The notes under the pieces were generated by a model, which did not search any database, was not told the origin of the DNA, and saw only the letters and a list, made by a program, of their open reading frames with translations. 64,000 nt of DNA from Thozetella sp. PMI_491 (taxonomy: Eukaryota; Ascomycota; Sordariomycetes; Chaetosphaeriales; Chaetosphaeriaceae): assembly GCA_021432635.1 (NCBI GenBank), contig MU270093.1, forward strand, positions 62,001 to 126,000. Direction: 5' to 3'. Positions within the stretch are counted from its first letter, which is position 1, and each line of letters opens with the position of its first letter. Of the stretch, positions 55,402 through 64,000 are shown one piece after another. The position numbers and the translations under genes are program-made.

Positions 55402-57006
55402 TTAAAGGCTAGACTGAATACCCGTCATGAGATCCTCGTCGTCTACCTGTGACTCGAACATGCCCATCTCATTCGGGCCACCCTTGTCCGCCCGTGCCTT
55501 CTCCTTGACTAGGTGCCGGATGTAGTCCCGGCTCGTGGCCAAGCGTTCGTGCGTTACCTTGAGCGCCGGCTCGAGCCCCTGGATGCGCCGCGCCGACTCA
55601 CGGATCTCATCTGCGAACCGCGCTTCCGAAAGGCCAGCCTCGGGAAGGAAGGTGAGATACGCCGGCTTGCCATTCGCAGGCTTTGTGATTTCGCCCCGCA
55701 GCATGCCATCCTCGATCATGTCCTGCACCAGGCGCACGACCTCGGGCTCGGTGGGTAAGTTCGCGGCCGTCTCGGCGTCCTGGGTGCTAGTCCGGATCTG
55801 CTCGAGCGAGATCTTGGTGTAGACGTCGCGCAGTTTGAGCACCTGCCACTTTTGGTAGTGCGCCAGCACTTCATTAACCAGGCCCAGGTTGCGCTCCTCC
55901 CTCCAAAACTGCTGGCCCAAGGTGGTGAGCTCCGTCTTGAGCTGGTCCGCAGTCGGCTGCTCAAAGGCCTTGGCCACGGCTTGGTACGGCTTGCCCATGA
56001 CATTGTACGCCTTCTGGGCACTACTGCTTGTGTTGGACGGGAAGGAAGGTGCCTTGCCGTTGAGGAGGAGCCCCGTGAGGAGCCATTTGTTGTAGGCCTC
56101 TACCATGATCTTGCTGCAACCGTTGTCGCGGGTCGGGAAGGTGATGACGCGCTCGAAAGCCTCGAAGGCCTGCTGCCACTTCTTTTGGCTTAGATAACAG
56201 AGGCCCACAAGGAAATCGTACTCGAGGACCATGGCCGCAGTCAACTTGCCAGTGAGACCAGATTCGGGAGTCATATACGCTGTCGGCGGAAGGGTCCGGT
56301 CGCAAAGCAAGCGCTTATCGCTCTTCTCTTTGGCGCCTGCGTAGAAAACAATCGTCTTGTCGATGGCCTTGAGCGCGGGCTCCACGTTATCGGTGTGGTA
56401 GGCAAGGCTGACCAAGCCAAGATGATGTGATGTGAGTATCGAGCCGGTGGGGTCGAGCCGGAGGAGAGTGGAAGCGAGGAGCTCAACTCCTATGGAAGCC
56501 TGTGTAGTTCGGGCGTGTCAGCATGTGCACTCAAGGGACCGGCCGGCGGGGACAAGGATTGAGGATGCCACATACGGGGAAGACCTCCCCGTCGGCGAGG
56601 AGGCCAAGGAGGTTGGTTAGTGTGATGCCAAAGTACCGTATTTGCCGAGCATCGAAGACGACGAGAAAGTTGGCGGTCCTGGCCAGCAGCTCCTCCGACA
56701 CCTGGGCGGTCTTGAGCTCCGAGTATACGGTCTGGAGGAGGGCGAGGTAGGATATCGAGTTGTAGCTGGGATTGACGTGCTGCGTGGACACGACGAGGGT
56801 CAGCGGTGAGGGCCAAGGGGCGGAGCGGGACGGCCAGAGGCAGGCATACTTACCTCAAGTAGCTCTTCAGCAAAGGGGACCAGTAGGCGCTCCTTAGCCA
56901 TCTTTTCGATGGCGGCCACATGCTGCCGGGCCTGCTTGTTGTACTGCTCGTCGCTCAGCTCTTGGTCCGTCGGGAAGGACAGCAGCACCGACGCGCACTG
57001 CTCCAT
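55402..57006 (-). CDS. csn3: COP9 signalosome subunit 3
   Basis: Exons 57006-56854, 56779-56576 and 56499-55402, all phase 0, with introns of 74 and 76 nt; 484 residues. Family features: N-terminal helices (MEQCASVLLSFPTDQELSDE), HVNPSYNSISYLALLQTVYS, LTNLLGLLADGEVFPASIGV, HHLGLVSLAYHTDNVEPALK, LEYDFLVGLCYLSQKKWQQA and the PCI-like part (LVNEVLAHYQKWQVLKLRDV, TKISLEQIRTS). The C-terminal helix is followed by an acidic end (FESQVDDEDLMTGIQSSL). CSN3 is one of the PCI-domain subunits of the complex that removes Nedd8 from cullins, and in fungi the complex affects development and light response. The interesting neighbour in function is the F-box-like gene 22 kb away, but this is coincidence as far as the sequence shows. 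Confidence 0.92.
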
Positions 57007-58058
57007 AATGGCGGCTGTTGCTGGAGGTCTAGGACTGGCGTCGGAGGGGCTGGAGAGGTTGCGCGCGTGAGCAGCGGGGTTGGGTTGGGCGTGGAGGAAA
57101 AATGTACGAATAGGCAGGAACCACTGGGCAGAAGGCGACTTTGGTGGCACAGGAAGCTCCCCCGCGTTGGTGGGGCGCAACAGGCAGCTCCCGCTCCGAA
57201 CAGTGTGTTAGGTGAGCTGTGCCCTCACCGGTGGCCCGGATGAATTTCGGCTAAATGTGTAGATGCTCAACCTACAATGCGAGACAAAGCATTGTAGTAA
57301 AGATATGTTGTGTACAAAGAGCGGCGGCTCGGGAGCGAGGATGGGCGAACATGTAAATGTGCTCATTTAAACCCGAGACATACCGCAGTGGCTAAGAAAT
57401 GTAAATACACACATATTTTTACACATGTCTATACACTAATATAGAGGAGTGCTTATTAGCATCGCAGCAGCCGATATTTCTTTGTAAATGATCAAATATC
57501 GAACATGAACGGAACGCGCGCGCGTCCGCGTCGTCGCCAATGCAAACTCTTTTGTAGACCGCGGCACATATCCTACGTCAACTGAGTTCTAAGTAAATAC
57601 TATTATAGTATTTTCTTTTTGATGCGATGTATTTAGCTAATAATTACTCCCTTATCTTTTACGTATAATCTATACTTGTATAAATCAGCAAAATAGAGTG
57701 ATAATATCAGAAGAATTTTTAAAAAGAAAAATAAAGGTGCGTTATGAAATTTCTGCCTACGGATCTAAACTAAGGTACTTAGGTATGAGGCGATATGGGT
57801 ATTTGCGGTTGCCGAGTGTAGAAATAGGACCCGAACGCCTTTGTCCATCTAGACCGTCATCAGGTCGTAAGATCGTGAGATCATCAAGACGAAGCTAAAG
57901 CAAAAAACGGGGTAGCAAGTGTGTGAGGGAAGCAAATAGAGGTTCGAAAAACCGAGAGACCCAGAAACATAGGAAAGTAAGCCCGCGGGCAGTTGTAATG
58001 CCGAGCGACTTGGTAAGGCGGCAAAGAGCTATCACAAGAGACTGTGAATAGCGGCAAT
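57007..58058. other. AT-rich block between CSN3 and the CCCH gene
   Basis: 57250-57900 is clearly AT-richer than the rest of the window, especially 57590-57740. It contains a perfect 9-bp inverted repeat, AAATACTAT/T/ATAGTATTT (57595-57613). No gene is supported. Confidence 0.6.
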
Positions 58059-60063
58059 CTACTCCCCCCGGCAGTATCCCTCCTCGGCCTCTTTGATGGC
58101 AGCTTCATCGAATTCCAGAGCGGCGAAGCGATTGTTGTTAGCCAGATTAAGGTTGCGGGGTGCAACAGAGCTGGCGCGAGTGGGAGTCTCCGAAGTGTCC
58201 TGCTCGGGCTGGCGGATAGCACGCCTAGTGCCAATCGCGCCGAACCGAGCTACGAGTTGCGACACGTTAGTATATTTTGTCTCTGAAATATTGAGAGAAT
58301 AATGAGAATTTAAGTTCGGAATTAGAAACTTACCCGGGCTGTTCTGACCTTCGACAGCGCTATTGCGGCTAAAGCTGCTAATGCTAGTAATAGGGCGAGC
58401 GGGAGTAGCCGGGATTCCTCCGATGGCGCCTGTATTTCCAGCACCCGAACTAATATTGACACGAGATTCGGTTTGAGTGAAGAAATCAGAGCCGGAGTAG
58501 CGAGTCGTTCCTGCAGCACTAGTATTATGTCGGACGATGGCCGAGTCCTGGATTGTTAGATCGATCGGCTGGTCGTCGGTAATCTGCAGCTGGCCCTGGC
58601 GTTGGAGCTCTGCCTGCTGTTTCTTCCACCAGGTGGGGAGGCCGTGGAAAAGGCCGAGATCGTGTTGAGTGCGCCGATCGAAGGGCATCTCGTGCTTAAA
58701 CTTGCAGCCCTGCTGAGTGAAGGCGCAAGTACCATCGTGCACCCATTTGTCGCAGTAGATCTTCGGGCGACGAGAGAGTGGACCGGGCACTGCGCGGGCC
58801 ACGACGGTGTCAATATGGTTCTATAAATTGAAGCAGCGAGGTTAGCAAAAAAACGCTCAGTGATTGTAAAGTTAAGAAGTACGAATGGCTGGAATGTTAC
58901 GAGCTAGCTGGAATGTTTCCAGGTGGCTCGGTTTTACACAAGAGACACAGGGGGGAGATAAACAGGAGCGTATTAATTGTTACCTGAATTGGGTCATTTA
59001 CACCGAAAGCCTGTTGATATGTGAGTAAAAAGCCGTGCCAAGTACTAAGAGAGATATCGACATCGATCTATATTTATAAACTCAAATATAGAAAGGAAAA
59101 ACTTACATCTAGGCCAATAACTTCAATGCTGTTAAGATAGTAGCTGCGGCCGTTTGGAGCCAGACCGGGAGGGACTGGCAAGATCGTCAGGTTGCGAGGA
59201 CTTGGGACCGTGGCAGGAATATCACGCAGAGGCGGCAGCATGTCGACAGGAACAAGGGGGACGATGGAGCCGTTGGGCCGCTGGATGCAATACGCATAGG
59301 TGACCGGGCCATTGACGCCTATAGCATTGGTATTGATACCCATGTTGGAGTAAAGTCCAGTAGGGATATAAGCGTTGCCCGCCTGATTCGAAGAGGTGTC
59401 GCAGCCCGGAGGGTAGACGAAGCTACTCTCACCAACAAAGGTCGAAAGCGGCAGGCTGGGTCCACAGATAGCAGGCTGGCGCGGAACGTTTGAGACACCA
59501 AAGTGAGCGCCTCCTAAGGCGAGATTCTGGATATGAGCTGGAGTGTCGGGGGATGAGGCATTGACGAGGGCGACAGAGGATCCGCTGCCGCCAGAGGTAG
59601 TCGAAGTGGTGTGGTGGCCTGGGCCAAACTGATTTCCGTGACTATGAATGTCATCGTTGGACTCCGAGCTCGCATTGTGGAGCAGATTGAGCAGAGCGGC
59701 CCGAGTAGCAGGATCTGCCACACGTCCGCGTTCCATGTCACCAGTCGTGGTGGAGATAGGTTCAGCACTCGAAGTCAGAGCGCCGTCGTAGGAGCGAATT
59801 CCCTGGTATCCGGGAGCTTCAGTTGGAGAAGAGGCTTGGATGGGACCATGGTGGCCTCTAGCTGAGTAGATGGGTATTAGAGTGCCGTTGCGATCGCCTC
59901 CCGAGCTGGAGCTTAGGGGAGCTGCTCCTCGGCGCCAGTTGGACGATGCAACGCCCCGGTCGGCGGTGTTGCCGCCTCCGTAGCGGTCGTAGATGCTGCC
60001 ACCACTGGTGTGGCTTGCCAGGCCTTCGTGGCCGGTACTTGAAGAGGTGCCATGGGGAGGCAT
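58059..60063 (-). CDS. CCCH zinc-finger protein
   Basis: Four exons: 60063-59107, 59010-58984 (27-nt microexon AFGVNDPIQ), 58820-58334 and 58249-58059; 553 residues. The first 320 residues are Ser/Gly/Asn/Pro-rich and disordered. The zinc finger spans about residues 340-365: PLSRRPKIYCDKWVHDGTCA, then FTQQGCKFKHEMPFDRRTQH (C-x8-C-x5-C-x3-H type), followed by LGLFHGLPTWWKKQQAE, as in fungal CCCH proteins that probably bind RNA. The last intron (84 nt, GTAAGT to CTCGTAG, with a perfect TACTAAC branch site) has no stop and is a multiple of three. An alternative acceptor after 51 nt (TTTCAG) also keeps frame but lies upstream of TACTAAC. Codon use is less GC-biased than in neighbouring genes. Confidence 0.78.
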
Positions 60064-60325
60064 CGTGGCGATATGCAGCAGGTCCTGGTCCTTGGTGGTG
60101 TTAGTTGACGTTAATAACGATGATGGTACGGTGAGAAACGGAGGCTACCGTTTGTGACGGAATGTTGGATGGACGGTGGTGCAAGGAAATGCGAATGACA
60201 CCCACACCTGTGACGGAGTGAATGCTGAGATGCAGAACAAGCGCGTTTGTGACGGAATAGAAGAGGCCCAATAGGAAGCCAATAACTTTGTACCGTTTTA
60301 CGAAATAGGAAAGTAGACGTTTTGT

Positions 60326-60353
60326 GTCCGTGCGTTATGGTCCGTGCGTTAGG
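60326..60353. repeat. Two tandem copies of a 14-bp unit
   Basis: GTCCGTGCGTTATG is followed directly by GTCCGTGCGTTAGG, about 270 bp upstream of the CCCH-gene ATG. Confidence 0.85.
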
Positions 60354-60859
60354 GGTAACGGTGTTCAGGGGCTCGCTTAAAGGGATGGTTCAAGGCGATG
60401 GGTAGCGTGCTTGTTCAGAGCGTCTTCTCCCATGGCGGAGACAAGAAAGAAGAAAGAGTGGTGGGTAGGTTTGAAGATGAGTGGATTGCGAGAAGGATGA
60501 AGACAATCTCCTCCAGAACTCTCGCGAAATCCGTTTTGTGGCCGTGGGCTCCGCTTCAAGGCCGCCAGGACAGCAGTGTGCAAGACGGTGCTGCTATTCC
60601 ACCGTTTTGTGAAATCTTCAGGTGCTGTCTTTCCAGGTTGTACGGAGATAACCAAAGAGAGACGTGGAAATCAAAGGCGTGGAAAACGAAAGGAGTTGTG
60701 CTGTGGAATCCGGGCCAAGAAAGGTGGGATGACTCACTGTTTGTGGTCGGGGAGTGTTGCCAGTCAAGATGGAAGAGAAACCTGAGGTGGGAAAGCAGAC
60801 AAGTTTGGTAAATTTGATCCTGGCCTACCTGTACCAGAGTGACGAAATCTGGGCAGAGG

Positions 60860-60873
60860 AAACGGTACCGTTT
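60860..60873. promoter_or_regulatory. Perfect 14-bp palindrome AAACGGTACCGTTT
   Basis: The same half-site ACCGTTT recurs at 60146, 60292 and 60601. At 60135-60152 AAACGG and CCGTTT form a second inverted pair with a 6-bp spacer. A dimeric regulator is conceivable; AACGG also resembles a Myb core. Confidence 0.4.
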
Positions 60874-63800
60874 AGGTGGACGGCGGGATCACTGCTCGAA
60901 GGAGATGGTGGTTGACGGGGAAATGGCTTCTTAAGCTTCTGACCTGAGGTTGCGGCTTATGATGCTACTTCTTGTCAGACCGTCACACTGGATGAGCTGT
61001 CGAATTATTTCACGCTACTAGACGCTCTAAGATACGGTCAGAGCTGACTGGCAGCAAGCAGAGAAGATACATAGTAGATCGAGGAATCCATAAGTTGCTA
61101 GATGAGACGCCGGAGGGGCAAGTGACAAGGCTCTTCTCTTGAAAATGAAAGGAGTTTGCTGCTGTGTCATGGCAGAACTCTCAACGCCGTGCCTTGCGGC
61201 GAGCATCTCATCCAACGAATACCGTGGATTTGGTACCACGAACTGGCGTCGCAAGTACAAGGACGAAAGACACAGCACAGAAAGCGACGAAAATGATAAC
61301 TAACCAACCAGAATTGTAATTCGAACAAATGGATGAAGGCAGGGAATTCTAACTTCACTAGCCACTGATGTCAAATGCGCAATGGAGCATATGATAAAGT
61401 TGTCCTGTTCGCCGTGTTTTACAGAAGGGGCATAAATAGACCTTGGAATTGGGGGCTAGATATCATGACATCTTGTGTGATCGAATTCATGGAGGTTTGT
61501 ATTTCGGCAAATATTGCAGACAAAGAGCGCGGGGGTCAATAGCCTAAGCCAGGGCTGTCGTGAGGGAAAGTAGTGGGAAGCAGAACGGCTTAGAGAGAAG
61601 AACAAGGACACACCGGTTACGAAGATCGGTACTGGCGTATACCGAAGCGGCAAGAGCTCGCACAGATCTCCAGTTGGTTGAGAAGTAGCAAGACCCGGAA
61701 ATTAGTGTATATGCCGCCGCTAGATTAGACCACAACCCGACGTTGGAGTATACGATCTTGGCTGACACTCGTCCTGGCCGAGTCTATCAGAAAATTTCCG
61801 GCCATACAGTAGACCTAGTTACTCATGGGAAATGAAAACACTGTACTCACATGAAGACAAAGTTAGTTGCAGCCCTTGCCCTAGGATATAGGGAAGTGAG
61901 AGGAAATCCAGATGGCTGCTGATTCTGAGAGGGCGTCGAGGTGACGGGTTTGTCCTGGAGCTAAGGGTACTAGGATATGGTTGAATGAGGTCAGCTATGG
62001 GGATGAGAGAGAACATTGGCTCGAGACTGTTGAAAGACCATCCGGCGCCAGCAGAGCTGATAACTAGGCAGTGCTCATGAACCCATCAACGACAAACGGT
62101 CTCCTGCATGGCAGAAGACTCCAGGAAACTGCAAGTGAGAGAGGTACAATCTAATAGCGGATTGTGGTGGACTTACCGAGCTCTCGCACGGATATTATCG
62201 TCGCAGCCAGAGGGATCCGCGACGACCAAGTCCGAGTTGTTGCCCCAGTGAAGAGTTTGATGCGAGATATTACTTCTGAGCACCTAGACCTATTTCACGG
62301 CAATTGACGGAGGAAACCGATGGCCGGATGACGCTCTCCGGTTTTCGTCGCAAGAGCGACAACCGTACCGCTCGTAGTAAGGATGAACCGAGATGCTGCG
62401 CCGTTGAGCCGTCAGTCTACCAACATGGCATGAATACCAACAGGATGAAGATCAAGGAGTCCGAGAGGGTAAGAAAGGAGGTTCATGGTGCTTTGTTTGT
62501 TTGGCTCAACCGACCGCGGGGAGCAGCTCGCGCGCCGGAGATGATCCGATTGGCTTGCCCTAGAAGACAGGCCCTTTGACTGTGGCCGAGACAGTAGGTC
62601 TCAAGATCGCCGTCCAAAGCAGCTCGACTGCCAGTTGAAGAGAGCCAGAGAGGCCGATGGCCTTGGAGGTTTCCTATGCTGCTTGGTTTGTAGAGGGTGA
62701 AATCCCTCGGCGAATGGTTCGGCACCAGAGTGATGATACGCGACTGCCTAGGAGCTTACTTACAAAACGGCGACCAAGCCCCTTCGCAATGGTGTTCTCT
62801 CGTGTCCCGTGGTTGATATTGTAAGAATCCCTTCCCCACCGAGAGCGTGGCAAATGACGATGTTACTCTCCTTGCTCGTGTTAGAAGAGAGGGCTTGTCT
62901 GCTGATACTGGAAAAGTAGATCGCAAAGCACCGGCTGTCGTCGAAGGAGAAAAAGGAATCGCCGAGAAGCGGTTTTCGGGAAAGGTTAGAGGGGCGAGGA
63001 AGACTTTGAAGGACGTGTTTCTATATTCAGAGTCAGGATAGAGGACATGGAGATGGGTTTGCTCGCGCCGTAGACTCCCTCGATTGTTCTGAGCCAGAAG
63101 AAGCTGGCGTCAAACACCGAGCGTGCTGCCGAGCTCGTGGGAAGTGGCAAACTGGGCGACCTGGGCGCTGCGGGCAATGAGATGTCGACGGGGGAAAAGA
63201 GAAATCGTAGTTCCTCCAAGACTCACAGCTTCATCCACGAAGAAGAGAGGGGAAAAAAGATGAAGAATCGGGGCAACACAGAGCAGGACATGGCAAGTGA
63301 GGCGGGAGAGTCGCTCTGAGGTAGGTGTGGCATGGGCCGGCAGAACCCTTGCAAACGCAAGGCTTTGGGCCGCCACCCATGAGGCCCGTCCCTGGCACTA
63401 GGAGTAGAGTCACGGCAAGATACAGGACTCATCGACAAAGGGTGGAACCTGACGCAGCGACACCGCTGTTGATGCGGCAGCGCCCCCCCCCCCCCTCTGA
63501 GGATTCCTTCTGGGGACAGAGTCCGCCAGAGGATGCTCGACGGAGCCGCTGGTGTACGAGAGCCGTGAGGCACAGAGCGCGGGCGCTCAAGCTCCTTGTC
63601 AAATCTAGCTCTCTGGTCTGCTCTTGTGACGCAGACCTGGAGGCCAATGGGCTCAGGGAGCAAACGGCGTACCGCCCGGCAGGGTTCACTGCATACCCCG
63701 ACGGTTACGTGCAGCATGCTCTGGCGCTCTTCCACGTGACAAACGGCCGGTGCAAGTACCAAACAAGAAGTAAGGCGGGTTTCCCGGAGCCAGGCCACGG

Positions 63801-64000
63801 TCGCTTGGTACCCTAGGGGGGGCTGTAGTCCTAATTCTGAGAAGCAAGCTACGAGCTACCAACCTCCTTAGAGAAGAGACAGACTTTTCTGAAAATGATC
63901 ATTTGGTATTATGAGCTCTATTGCCGGATATTGTTGTGCGTTTCTCATCGGAGGTCTAGAACGTTGGCATGCCTCCTAGTAGTCTATACTCTAGCATATG

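Larger units (their letters stand above)
60064..64000. other. Upstream region of the CCCH gene; no supported gene
   Basis: The plus strand is purine-rich at 60420-60800, so the minus strand is pyrimidine-rich, as expected of a leader or promoter for the leftward CCCH gene. It holds repeated short elements (60131-60873) and a C13 run at 63483-63495. Short open frames (60398-60811, 62304-62579, 62847-63041) have no recognisable product. Confidence 0.5.

Noticed and set aside
55402-57006. Functional link between CSN3 and the F-box-like gene
   Set aside because: They are 22 kb apart and F-box genes are numerous in fungi, so proximity carries no information.

Overview
The window looks like nuclear DNA of a filamentous ascomycete, most likely a Sordariomycete. 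Genes are split by short GT-AG introns (48-183 nt) with CTNAC-type branch points. Coding third positions are GC-rich, promoters are long and pyrimidine-rich, and the gene set (fungal NLR, EsdC, Atf1 bZIP, SUR7, COP9 signalosome subunit) is fungal. There are no operons, CRISPR arrays or recognisable rRNA, and I found no tRNA by eye. One 125-base N gap lies inside the first gene.

Layout. 22-3438: NLR-type immune/allorecognition receptor (DUF7708-like N-terminus, NACHT, near-identical ankyrin repeats). 4996-6167: glutathione S-transferase-like protein. 6168-11007: long region without a supported gene, except one weak reverse-strand coding-like fragment. 11008-12764: Atf1/AtfA stress bZIP. 14164-15903: kinetochore protein Dsn1/Mis13. 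16453-17177 (-): SDH assembly factor 2. 17880-18765 (-): p24 cargo receptor Erv25, divergent from U1 snRNP subunit C (19187-19962). 20828-24145 (-): 1105-residue disordered protein. 24146-30491: gene-poor. 30492-31209: cysteine-rich GPI-anchored protein. 32139-32768: HD-domain hydrolase. 33347-about 33957: F-box-like gene, apparently frameshifted or mis-spliced. 36615-37472: EsdC-like glycogen-binding-domain protein. 38819-39908: amidohydrolase. 40369-40806 (-): soluble cytochrome b5. 41959-43263 (-): GPI-anchored PLC-like phosphodiesterase. 44962-46060: SUR7/PalI protein. 46891-47130 (-): small proline-rich protein. 52694-54695: RPA1, convergent with CSN3 (55402-57006, -). 58059-60063 (-): CCCH zinc-finger protein in an AT-richer neighbourhood. 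60064-64000: no supported gene.

Most genes are unrelated housekeeping or developmental genes and do not form a pathway. The most unusual locus is the NLR. Its 99-bp ankyrin units are almost identical at DNA level, yet amino-acid differences are concentrated at the positions expected to face a ligand. A second theme is splicing: three genes (Atf1, U1-C, CCCH protein) contain stop-free introns whose length is a multiple of three, and Erv25 puts its trafficking signal on a 19-nt last exon. Exon boundaries were deduced by hand from splice signals, frame and family resemblance, without RNA data.
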